Assembly: GCA_046546095.1 (NCBI GenBank)
Contig: JBKGYK010000004.1
Coordinates: forward strand, 1-57,627
DNA: 57,627 nucleotides
Reading direction: 5' to 3'
Source of the DNA: JAQIBY01 sp046546095
GTDB lineage: Bacteria; Bacteroidota; Bacteroidia; Bacteroidales; ML635J-15
A program made the translations under genes and the position numbers. Under the pieces are notes generated by a model. The model searched no databases, was not told where the DNA came from, and saw only the letters and a list, made by a program, of their open reading frames with translations. Below, piece after piece: positions 46,572-54,276 of the stretch (position 1 is the first letter of the stretch; the number at the start of each line of letters is the position of its first letter).

Positions 46572-46604
46572 CATAATAGTAGAAATTTAAACAAAAAACA
46601 GAAT

Positions 46605-47114
46605 ATGATGAAACGCATTGGATTATTGATGGCACTTGCACTCTTGCTAAGTAGTGCCGCTGGCAGTTTTGCACAGAAAGCCGAATACGGATATGTAAAA
46701 GTAGAAGACATTTTCAAAGAAATGCCGGAACGTACACAGGCAGAAAAGCAAATTACCGAGTATTCTAAACAACTGGAAAATCAGTTACAAACCATGAATG
46801 CTGAGTTTGAAAAGAAATACCAGGAGTATGAAGAAAATTATGAGACCTGGGGTACTTCTGTAAGAAGTGATAAAGAAATGGAGATTCAGCAACTCCAGCA
46901 GAGAATCCAGGGATTTCAGCAAAGCGCACAATCAGACCTGCAGGAAAAAGAACAGGAATTGCTGAAACCCATCTATGAGAAAATCAGGACTGCAATTAAG
47001 GATGTTGGTGATGAAGAGGGGTATACTTACATATATGATGCCTCAATGTTGCTGTACAAATCTGATGATAGTAATGACCTGACAGATAAGGTTAAAACCA
47101 AGCTTGGTCTGTAA
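46605..47114 (+). CDS. OmpH/Skp family periplasmic chaperone, copy 2
   Basis: 169 residues, paralogous to the preceding gene: signal peptide ending GSFAQK, opening EYGYVKVEDIFKEMPERTQAEKQI, coiled coil, and closing EGYTYIYDASMLLYKSDDSND. I chose the ATG pair at 46605/46608 because an internal promoter ends at 46571 and because the frame upstream shows no signal-peptide character. It likely acts with copy 1 in carrying outer-membrane proteins to BamA; division of labour is unknown. Confidence 0.92.
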   Translation: MMKRIGLLMALALLLSSAAGSFAQKAEYGYVKVEDIFKEMPERTQAEKQITEYSKQLENQLQTMNAEFEKKYQEYEENYETWGTSVRSDKEMEIQQLQQRIQGFQQSAQSDLQEKEQELLKPIYEKIRTAIKDVGDEEGYTYIYDASMLLYKSDDSNDLTDKVKTKLGL

Positions 47115-47133
47115 TTAATGAAATTATGTAGAG

Positions 47134-47173
47134 AAAGGCCATTCGCTGCTTAGCGGATGGTCTTTTTTTTTTA
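47134..47173 (+). terminator. terminator after the second skp-like gene
   Basis: Eleven-bp stem GGCCATTCGCT/AGCGGATGGTC with two G-T pairs, a four-base loop, and a run of ten T. murI begins 11 bases after the T run. Confidence 0.85.
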
Positions 47174-47183
47174 TTTTTACATT

Positions 47184-47993
47184 ATGAGTAAGTCTGAAGC
47201 ACCCATTGGTATGTTCGATTCCGGCCTGGGCGGATTGTCCGTCTGGAAGGTTGTGTCTGCCTTTCTTCCCCGTGAATCATTTATCTATTATGCAGACAGT
47301 AAATTTGCACCATATGGTTGCCGGAGCAGGGAAGAAATCATTGAGCGCAGCATGTGTATTACCGATTTGCTTTTAAAGGATGGTGCAAAACTGATCGTTG
47401 TTGCCTGCAATACGGCCACTGCAGCAGCCATTGATTTTCTCAGAGAATCCCATCCTGATATTCCCTTTGTGGGAATGGAACCTGCAATTAAACCGGCTTC
47501 CCTGCTCTCTGAAACAGGAAATGTGGGAGTACTTGCAACACAAGGCACATTCAGTGGAGCCTTGTTTAAACGAAACAGGGAAAAATACAATCCTTATGTA
47601 AAAATTCATTTCAGAGAAGGTGAAGGTCTTGTTGAGCTTGCAGAAAAAAACATGGTCAACTCTGCAAAAGCTGAACGCCTGCTTAGAAAATATATCGAAC
47701 CTATGATGCAGGCTCAGGTTGACCAACTTGTGCTGGGATGTACACATTATCCTTTGTTTATCCCTTTAATCCGCAGAATTACCGGAGATTCAATGAAAAT
47801 CATCGATCCCGCCGATGCCATAGCACGACGCACGAAAGACCTGCTCATCCAACACAGGAAAATCAATATAAATCAGGATGCGGGAAATTCTGTTTTTTTT
47901 ACCAATGGGAAATTACAAAATCTGGAAAGAATGCTGATATCTCTCGTGCCGGATCAGAAAAAGTCAAATATCTCACATTTCTGTTGCGATTAA
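47184..47993 (+). CDS. murI: glutamate racemase
   Basis: 269 residues. Motifs: IGMFDSGLGGLSVWK, YYADSKFAPYG, VVACNTATAAA with catalytic Cys75, and LGCTHYPLF with catalytic Cys186. It makes D-glutamate for peptidoglycan. I start at MSKSEAP because an upstream in-frame start lies within the terminator T run. It ends the envelope block that began with nadK. Confidence 0.95.
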   Translation: MSKSEAPIGMFDSGLGGLSVWKVVSAFLPRESFIYYADSKFAPYGCRSREEIIERSMCITDLLLKDGAKLIVVACNTATAAAIDFLRESHPDIPFVGMEPAIKPASLLSETGNVGVLATQGTFSGALFKRNREKYNPYVKIHFREGEGLVELAEKNMVNSAKAERLLRKYIEPMMQAQVDQLVLGCTHYPLFIPLIRRITGDSMKIIDPADAIARRTKDLLIQHRKININQDAGNSVFFTNGKLQNLERMLISLVPDQKKSNISHFCCD

Positions 47994-48014
47994 GGAAAAT
48001 TTTGTATACATTTG
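47984..48014 (+). promoter_or_regulatory. Bacteroidota promoter of the LytTR regulator gene
   Basis: TTG 47984-47986, 20-base spacer, TACATTTG 48007-48014, overlapping the end of murI. The ATG follows 24 bases later. Confidence 0.7.
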
Positions 48015-48038
48015 AAGGTGGCATAGAAAATATTAATC

Positions 48039-48764
48039 ATGATGAATTGTATTATTGTTGATGATGATCATATTATCCGGCAGCTCATAGAAAGGTTTAT
48101 CCGGAAAACCCAAAAGCTAAATTTGCTGGGGTCATTTCAAAACCCTGTGAACGCACTTGAAGAGATGGCCGACAGGGAAGATATAGATATCATCTTTCTG
48201 GATGTGGAGATGCCGGAAATGTCCGGTCTGGAATTTCTTGAGAATCTCAGAACATCCCCCAGGGTAATTATTGTCAGCGGAAAAGACAAATATGCCATCA
48301 ATGCTTTTGATTATGATGTGACAGATTATTTGTTAAAACCCATAACATACGGAAGATTTTACAAAGCTGTACAAAGAGCCATTGACAAATCCGAAAAAGA
48401 AGTTGCTGAAAATCCGGGAAAAGATATCCCTGCAAATTCAGATGAGATTTTTATTAAAGAAAACTCCAGCCTTATCAGAGTGAAATTCGGTGATATATAC
48501 TATATCGAAGCTCAGGAAAATTATATCTCTTTACAGGCTCACGACAAAAGACATCTTATCCATTTTACAATGAAAGCCATTGAAAGCCAATTGCCAAAAG
48601 ACAAATTTGTCCGAATCCACCGATCCTATTTCGTGAATACAGGGAAAATAGATTCAATTACGGGCAATACAATCAATGTGAAACTCAAGGACGGTAAGGC
48701 ATCATTACCCATCGGCAAATCCTATAAAGATAAACTGATGGAAAACCTGAATCTTATGAAATGA
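48039..48764 (+). CDS. LytTR-family response regulator
   Basis: 241 residues. The receiver domain has the acid pocket VDDDH, the phospho-acceptor Asp55 in IIFLDVEMPEMSG, the IVSGKDKYAINAF switch and Lys in YLLKPITY. The LytTR DNA-binding domain covers about 140-238 (FIKENSSLIRVKFGDIYYIEAQENYI, FVRIHRSYFVN). No kinase is adjacent; in this phylum LytS-type kinases are often encoded elsewhere. It has its own promoter. Confidence 0.94.
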   Translation: MMNCIIVDDDHIIRQLIERFIRKTQKLNLLGSFQNPVNALEEMADREDIDIIFLDVEMPEMSGLEFLENLRTSPRVIIVSGKDKYAINAFDYDVTDYLLKPITYGRFYKAVQRAIDKSEKEVAENPGKDIPANSDEIFIKENSSLIRVKFGDIYYIEAQENYISLQAHDKRHLIHFTMKAIESQLPKDKFVRIHRSYFVNTGKIDSITGNTINVKLKDGKASLPIGKSYKDKLMENLNLMK

Positions 48765-48765
48765 T

Positions 48766-49959
48766 ATGCAGCATACAGGAATCCGATCACTTTTTCAACA
48801 ACGACTTGGACTCACCTCTGAGCATCCTATGATGTTTCAGGCAAGTCGCGCCGATGGTATATATGTTTACAACGAAAAGAACAAGCCCTTTTACGACCTG
48901 GTTTCAGGCGTGTCTGTAAGTAACCTGGGACACCGGCATCCTGAAATTAATAAAGCAATAAAAGAGCAGGTGGATAAACATATGCACCTTATGGTATATG
49001 GTGAATTTGTGCAGCCCGTACAGGTAGAATTGGCCGATTTGCTGGTAAGTCAGCTTCCGTCTTCACTGAATTCGGTGTACTATGTTAACAGTGGATCAGA
49101 AGCTGTTGAAGGGGCAATGAAACTAGCCAAACGGTACACCGGACGCAGCAAAATCATTGCTTTCGATAAAGCATACCACGGCAGTTCTCAGGGAGCATTA
49201 TCCCTGATGGGGGATGAAACATTCAAGCGCAATTATCGCCCTTTACTTCCGGATATACATTTTCTGAAATTCAATGATCAGGATGAGTTTGATATGATTG
49301 ACAATCATACCGCAGCTGTGATTCTGGAACCCATACAATCGGAAGCGGGAATTCGGATCCCGGATGATGATTTTCTGCCGGCCCTGAAAGCCCGGTGCAA
49401 GGAAGTAGGTGCCCTGCTGATATTTGATGAAATTCAAACCGGCTTTGGACGTACAGGTAAACTCTTCGCTCATCAGCACTGGAATGTTACACCAGATATT
49501 ATGTGCGTGGCCAAAGCTTTTGGCGGAGGCATGCCACTGGGAGCATTCGTGGCCGACAAATCTGTTATGGATAGCTTTAAAACCAATCCTGTCCTGGGAC
49601 ATATAACTACCTTTGGAGGACACCCTGTGTCATGTGCTGCCGCCCTTGCCAGTCTGAAAGTGCTGCTGCGTGATAAGCTGGTGGAACAGGTTGAGGCAAA
49701 AGCACAGCTTTATTTTGACATGCTCGGGCATCCGCGTATTAAAAGGGTGTGGGGAAAAGGTTTGTTCATTGGTATAGAGATGGAAACCGCACAGGAGGCT
49801 GCACGTGTGATGGAACTCGGAGCAAAAGACGGTGGATTCATCACCGATTTGTTTCTCTTCAAACCCAATGCTTTTCGCATAGGAGCTCCGCTGATTATCA
49901 CTGAAGAACAGATAAGAGATTCTGTGAAACTGATTCTGGATGTGGTGGATAGAGTGTAA
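48766..49959 (+). CDS. class III pyridoxal-phosphate aminotransferase (ornithine/acetylornithine type)
   Basis: 397 residues. PLP-binding features: NSGSEAVEGAMKLAKRYTGR, FDKAYHGSSQGALS, LIFDEIQTGFGRTGK with Asp221, and the Schiff-base lysine Lys250 in VAKAFGGGMPLGAF. The family covers acetylornithine, ornithine, GABA and other omega-amino substrates; the sequence does not decide among them. It starts one base after the LytTR regulator, so the two are probably co-transcribed. No arginine genes are nearby. Confidence 0.87.
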   Translation: MQHTGIRSLFQQRLGLTSEHPMMFQASRADGIYVYNEKNKPFYDLVSGVSVSNLGHRHPEINKAIKEQVDKHMHLMVYGEFVQPVQVELADLLVSQLPSSLNSVYYVNSGSEAVEGAMKLAKRYTGRSKIIAFDKAYHGSSQGALSLMGDETFKRNYRPLLPDIHFLKFNDQDEFDMIDNHTAAVILEPIQSEAGIRIPDDDFLPALKARCKEVGALLIFDEIQTGFGRTGKLFAHQHWNVTPDIMCVAKAFGGGMPLGAFVADKSVMDSFKTNPVLGHITTFGGHPVSCAAALASLKVLLRDKLVEQVEAKAQLYFDMLGHPRIKRVWGKGLFIGIEMETAQEAARVMELGAKDGGFITDLFLFKPNAFRIGAPLIITEEQIRDSVKLILDVVDRV

Positions 49960-50066
49960 TACCTGTTTTTATGAACTGCCTGTAATGCATATCTGTTAAC
50001 TCAATAATTTTCCGTAAATTCGTTGAGCTGTAAAACATATACAGACCAATGTTCGTTTGTACAGGT

Positions 50067-50960
50067 ATGAAGCAGATGATATTCATAGCAGCTTTTGTTT
50101 TATGTTCTTCCTTCTTTGCAGTGGGACAGGACAGGACATATTATTCTGCCGGTGATTTACAGGATATCAGTGCATACCTTGATGATGCCCGAAATGCCTG
50201 GGATGATGAAGCCAAACGTAGTGCCAATCAAAAAGCACTTGATGATTTCCGGGAATTGTTGGAAGATCCTGCTTCCTTCTCTTACAACTATGATTCTCTC
50301 AAATACATTCACATTCTGGAATCCGATGATGGAAAACTAAGAATTTTCACCTGGAATCTTATGTTTAATGATTTGACACACCGTTTTTATGGTTTCATCC
50401 AGTATAAACCGGATAAGGATACGTATCATGTGCATGAGCTTAAAGATAAGACCGACTTCTCTACAGACAGCCGTGCCCGGTATCATTATCATACGGAATG
50501 GTATGGTGCTGTTTATTACGATATTATCGAAAAAAAAGATGGAAGGAAAACCTTGTATACTTTGTTGGGATGGAAGGGGCAGGATGACCTGGTACAGCAA
50601 AAAGTTATTGAAACCCTTGAGTTTGGCAGGAAAGACCTGCCTCAGTTTGGTGACAATAATTTCCGGATAGACAGGGATAAGGAGGACCGCATTGTTTTCA
50701 GGTATTCAATCAAAGCCCAGATGCAACTTTATTATAACACAAAGCATGATATGATTGTCTTTGACCATTTGTCACCAGGAAATCCGAAAATGATCGGACA
50801 TTGGGAATATTACGGCCCGGACTTTTCTTATGATGCATTTGAATACAAAAATGGCATATGGTATTTTATTTCTGATATAGATCCCGATATTGCCATTAAT
50901 TATGAGGAAAATGAAAAAATCAAAAAACTAAAACAGCGCAAACCATCAAAGAATTTTTAA
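50067..50960 (+). CDS. exported protein of unknown function
   Basis: 297 residues from the ATG that opens a clean signal peptide (KQMIFIAAFVLCSSFFAVGQ); an ATG six codons upstream is also possible. The mature part begins with a helical segment (about 25-70, DDARNAWDDEAKRSANQKAL), followed by beta-rich sequence with many aromatic residues (TEWYGAVYYDII, MIGHWEYYGPDFSYDAFEY). There is no lipobox and no barrel pattern, so it is probably periplasmic. I recognise no named family. Its TAA directly abuts the ATG of the tail-anchored receiver gene, which suggests the two proteins work together. Confidence 0.7.
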   Translation: MKQMIFIAAFVLCSSFFAVGQDRTYYSAGDLQDISAYLDDARNAWDDEAKRSANQKALDDFRELLEDPASFSYNYDSLKYIHILESDDGKLRIFTWNLMFNDLTHRFYGFIQYKPDKDTYHVHELKDKTDFSTDSRARYHYHTEWYGAVYYDIIEKKDGRKTLYTLLGWKGQDDLVQQKVIETLEFGRKDLPQFGDNNFRIDRDKEDRIVFRYSIKAQMQLYYNTKHDMIVFDHLSPGNPKMIGHWEYYGPDFSYDAFEYKNGIWYFISDIDPDIAINYEENEKIKKLKQRKPSKNF

Positions 50961-51482
50961 ATGGCCAAAGAATATGTCATAGATGTGTATTATGTGGATG
51001 ACGATGACCTTTATCTGAATTATTTTCGGAAAAGATTTCAGCTTGATTTGCCATACAATTTGCATACATATAATTCCGGAAAAACGTTTATCCGGCAATT
51101 TATTCAGGATTGTAAAAAGCGCAAAAACCAGAAAATTGTAATTCTTGATTATCTGCTGAAAAGCGGCGATGAACCGGATGCAAAAACCGGCATGGAATTG
51201 CTGCCATTGATTAAACATCATAGCCCGGATACAGAAGTGCTTATCCTTTCGGCCAGAGTGAATTACAATATCAAGCCAACTGCTGGAAATTATACTCCGG
51301 CTGCATTCATCAAAAAAGAGGACAATGCATTTGACCACATTTCTGCCACGATTAAACGCATTGCTGCAAAATACGAGCTGGATAAAAAACAAAGTCAAAG
51401 CAGAACTGCAACCCAGGTGTTTGTCGGTGTGCTGATGGCTGCCGTTTTTGCATTTCTGATCATGTACTTTGTCAACAATTAA
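50961..51482 (+). CDS. receiver-domain protein with C-terminal membrane anchor
   Basis: 173 residues. Residues 1-125 are a CheY-like receiver: DVYYVDDDDLYLNYFRKRF gives the acid pocket (Asp13-16), ILDYLL the phospho-acceptor Asp63, LILSAR the switch Ser97, and AFIKKE the conserved lysine. No DNA-binding or enzymatic output domain follows. Instead, after a polar linker, a single hydrophobic helix (about 151-170) ends the protein with VNN, so the receiver should be tethered to the inner face of the cytoplasmic membrane. Signalling by protein contact at the membrane is likely; the partner is unknown. It abuts the exported-protein gene upstream. Confidence 0.8.
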   Translation: MAKEYVIDVYYVDDDDLYLNYFRKRFQLDLPYNLHTYNSGKTFIRQFIQDCKKRKNQKIVILDYLLKSGDEPDAKTGMELLPLIKHHSPDTEVLILSARVNYNIKPTAGNYTPAAFIKKEDNAFDHISATIKRIAAKYELDKKQSQSRTATQVFVGVLMAAVFAFLIMYFVNN

Positions 51483-51527
51483 ATCAGCATTGACAGCCAA
51501 TCTGCCTTTTTGTCACATTATCTTTGG

Positions 51528-51543
51528 TGGCACAACCTTTGCA
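51528..51543 (+). promoter_or_regulatory. sigma-54-type -24/-12 promoter of htpG
   Basis: TGGCACAACCTTTGCA: GG at 51529-51530 and GC at 51541-51542 with the required ten bases between, matching TGGCAC-N5-TTGC. The predicted transcript start is about 20 bases before the htpG ATG. A TATCTTTG element at 51519-51526 overlaps its left end but has no -33 partner. Confidence 0.65.
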
Positions 51544-51573
51544 AACTTGAGGGAAACAAAAAATTAAGAGATT

Positions 51574-53622
51574 ATGCGCAAAGGTAAAATAGATGTCACC
51601 AGTGAAAACATTTTTCCTGTGATCAAAAAGTTTCTGTATTCAGACCACGAAATTTTTCTCAGGGAGATTGTCTCCAATGCTGTGGATGCTACCCAGAAAC
51701 TCAAAACACTTGCCAAACGAGGCGAGTTTGATCAGCAAATGCCGGAAGAAACAATTCGTGTGAAAGTTGACAAGGATGCAGGGACAATCACCGTAAGTGA
51801 TTTTGGTATAGGAATGACAGAAGAAGAAGTGATTAAGTATCTGAATCAGATTGCCTTCTCAAGTGCTGAAGAATTCCTGGAAAAATATAAAGATGATGCC
51901 AATGCGATCATTGGTCATTTCGGACTGGGTTTTTTCTCAAGCTTTATGGTTAGTGAGAAGGTTGAAGTGGTAACAAAATCCTGGAAAAAAGACGCAAAAG
52001 CTGTTCGCTGGGAATGCTCCGGTAACCCGGAATATGCTATTTCTGATGCAGAAAGAGAGCATATTGGTACCGATGTGATCATGCATATTGATGAAGAAAA
52101 CAAAGAATTTCTGGAAGATTCAGAAATTCAGACACTCCTTGATAAATACTGTAAGTTTTTGCCTGTACCCATTGCTTTTGGTAAGAAAAAAGAATGGAAA
52201 GATGATCAGGAAATAGAGACAGATGAAGACAATATAGTCAACAATACAAATCCTGCATGGACACAACAACCTGCTGACCTTAAGGATGAGGATTACAAGG
52301 CTTTTTACAGAGAACTTTATCCTACTTTGTTTGATGAGCCGCTCTTCCATATCCATTTGAATGTGGATTACCCTTTCAATCTGTCCGGTATCCTGTATTT
52401 TCCAAAAATCCGGCAAAATATTGACATACAAAGGAATAAAATTCAATTGTACAGCAATCAGGTATTTGTAACCGATTCTGTGGAAGGCATTGTACCTGAA
52501 TTCCTCACCTTGCTGCATGGTGTGATTGATTCACCCGACATCCCCCTGAATATTTCACGCTCATATCTGCAAAGTGACAGAAATGTCAAGAAAATCTCAG
52601 GACATATCACCAAAAAAGTTGCGGATAAGTTGCAGGAAATCTTTAAAACTGATAGAAAGCAGTTTGAAGAGAAATGGGATGATCTCAAAGTGTTTATCGA
52701 ATATGGCATGATTTCGGAAGAAAAGTTTTACGAGCGTGCCAAAGACTTTACTTTGCTGAAAAATTCAGAAGGCAAATATTTCACGCTTGAAGAATACAAA
52801 AATATCATTAAAGAAAATCAAACCGATAAGGACAAGCAGTTGATTTATCTCTATGCCACGGATAAGGATGCACAATATACCTATATCAATGATGCCAATG
52901 ACAAGGGATACGATGTACTTCTTATGGATGGACAGATCGATGCACATTTTGTGAATCACCTGGAAACGAAACTTGAAAACACGCGTTTTGTAAGGGTTGA
53001 TTCTGATGTAGTTGATAAGCTGATTAACAAAGATGAGAAAAAAGAAAGCAAGTTAAAGCCCAAAGAAGAAAACAGACTTACATCTGTGTTTGAATCTCAG
53101 GTGCCCTCTGAAGGCAATTTTATTGTAGCTCCCGAACCACTGGACGAGAAGGCCATGCCTGTGATGATTACCCAGGAAGAGTTTATGCGCAGAATGAAAG
53201 ACATGTCAAAGCTCAGCGGTGGTATGTACGATAATCTGCCCGATTCATACAAACTGGTGGTCAATACCAATCACCCGTTGATCGGCAACATTAGCAGCCA
53301 GGCAAATGAATCTCTGGGTAAAGATCTGGATAAACTGGAAAGCGAAATCGAAGAGCTTAACACAGAAATAAACAAGCTGGATGCTGCACAAAAAGAGAAG
53401 AAAGAAGAGGAAGTAAAACAGGAAGAAAAGGATAAGTTGAAAGATCTGCAGGATACCCTCGGGAAAAAGCAGGAAAACAAAAGAGAAAAACTGCAGTCAT
53501 TTGGCAGAGATACAAAACTTGTCAAACAACTTGTTGACCTTGCACTCTTATCCAACAATATGCTGCGCGGGGAGGCACTGAATAAATTTGTGCGCAGATC
53601 CATTGATTTGATAGAGGACTAA
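51574..53622 (+). CDS. htpG: molecular chaperone HtpG (Hsp90)
   Basis: 682 residues. The GHKL ATP-binding domain has EIFLREIVSNAVDATQKL, TVSDFGIGMTEEEV and IGHFGLGFFSSFMVS; the middle domain has SRSYLQSD-like ISRSYLQSDRNVKKIS. A charged, coiled-coil-like segment of about 65 residues (near 575-640, rich in Glu and Lys) sits close to the C-terminus. It is an ATP-driven chaperone for folding under stress. A single-gene unit with a sigma-54-like promoter and a strong terminator. Confidence 0.97.
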   Translation: MRKGKIDVTSENIFPVIKKFLYSDHEIFLREIVSNAVDATQKLKTLAKRGEFDQQMPEETIRVKVDKDAGTITVSDFGIGMTEEEVIKYLNQIAFSSAEEFLEKYKDDANAIIGHFGLGFFSSFMVSEKVEVVTKSWKKDAKAVRWECSGNPEYAISDAEREHIGTDVIMHIDEENKEFLEDSEIQTLLDKYCKFLPVPIAFGKKKEWKDDQEIETDEDNIVNNTNPAWTQQPADLKDEDYKAFYRELYPTLFDEPLFHIHLNVDYPFNLSGILYFPKIRQNIDIQRNKIQLYSNQVFVTDSVEGIVPEFLTLLHGVIDSPDIPLNISRSYLQSDRNVKKISGHITKKVADKLQEIFKTDRKQFEEKWDDLKVFIEYGMISEEKFYERAKDFTLLKNSEGKYFTLEEYKNIIKENQTDKDKQLIYLYATDKDAQYTYINDANDKGYDVLLMDGQIDAHFVNHLETKLENTRFVRVDSDVVDKLINKDEKKESKLKPKEENRLTSVFESQVPSEGNFIVAPEPLDEKAMPVMITQEEFMRRMKDMSKLSGGMYDNLPDSYKLVVNTNHPLIGNISSQANESLGKDLDKLESEIEELNTEINKLDAAQKEKKEEEVKQEEKDKLKDLQDTLGKKQENKREKLQSFGRDTKLVKQLVDLALLSNNMLRGEALNKFVRRSIDLIED

Positions 53623-53663
53623 TTTCCCGGAAATACTGGAATGTTTACTGCAATACATTAGAT

Positions 53664-53696
53664 GAAGTCCCGCCAACACGGGACTTCTGCTTTTTC
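53664..53696 (+). terminator. terminator after htpG
   Basis: Nine-bp perfect stem GAAGTCCCG/CGGGACTTC, six-base loop, then TGCTTTTTC. Confidence 0.85.
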
Positions 53697-53754
53697 AGTG
53701 GGAGATAAAAATATAATAATCCGGAATTCGTTATTTTTCTGTAACTTTACAGTA

Positions 53755-54276
53755 ATGAAATCAAAGATTTCAACATACCTGTTTTCTTTTATTGCAGTAA
53801 TAGCACTTGCATCATGCTATGAAGTGAAAGAGTATCCGCCCGAACCTGAGATATCCTATGAATCACTGTGTCTAAGTGATACTACTGATGCTCTTGGTAA
53901 TGAGATATTGTCCGGAACGCTGAAGGTGTATTTTATTGATGGCGATGGAGACATCGGTGCTGAGGAGCCTACCGACAGTGCATCTGCTGAGGACAGCAAA
54001 AACTTCTTCATTGATTTGCTTGAGAAAGTGGATGGGGTATACGAAGTTAAAGAACTGGCTGTGCCGTATGAATACCGGATACCATATTTTGCAACAACAG
54101 CAAATAATCCGAGTTTAAAAGGATATCTCAAAGTTTCAGAAATTGACTTTTTCCCGCCTTTTGAAGGTGATACCATAAAGTTGAGATGTTATCTCCTGGA
54201 CAGGGCAGGGAATAAGAGCAATACGGTAATTACCCCGGAAGTTGTTCTCGAGGATTCACTCAGGTCATCGGAATGA
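53755..54276 (+). CDS. lipoprotein of unknown function
   Basis: 173 residues. The lipoprotein signal ends in LASC (Cys near residue 21). A beta-sandwich-like body contains GTLKVYFIDGDGDIG, an acidic loop of the type that binds calcium in Bacteroidota surface lipoproteins, and ends with RCYLLDRAGNKSNTVITPEVVL. Alternative starts up to 93 bases upstream fall in the htpG terminator and are rejected. Its last 17 bases overlap the end of the convergent transglycosylase gene. Confidence 0.8.
   Translation: MKSKISTYLFSFIAVIALASCYEVKEYPPEPEISYESLCLSDTTDALGNEILSGTLKVYFIDGDGDIGAEEPTDSASAEDSKNFFIDLLEKVDGVYEVKELAVPYEYRIPYFATTANNPSLKGYLKVSEIDFFPPFEGDTIKLRCYLLDRAGNKSNTVITPEVVLEDSLRSSE

Noticed and set aside
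53662..53754. A 31-residue N-terminal extension of the lipoprotein
   Set aside because: It would be encoded by the htpG terminator and would bury the lipoprotein signal peptide.
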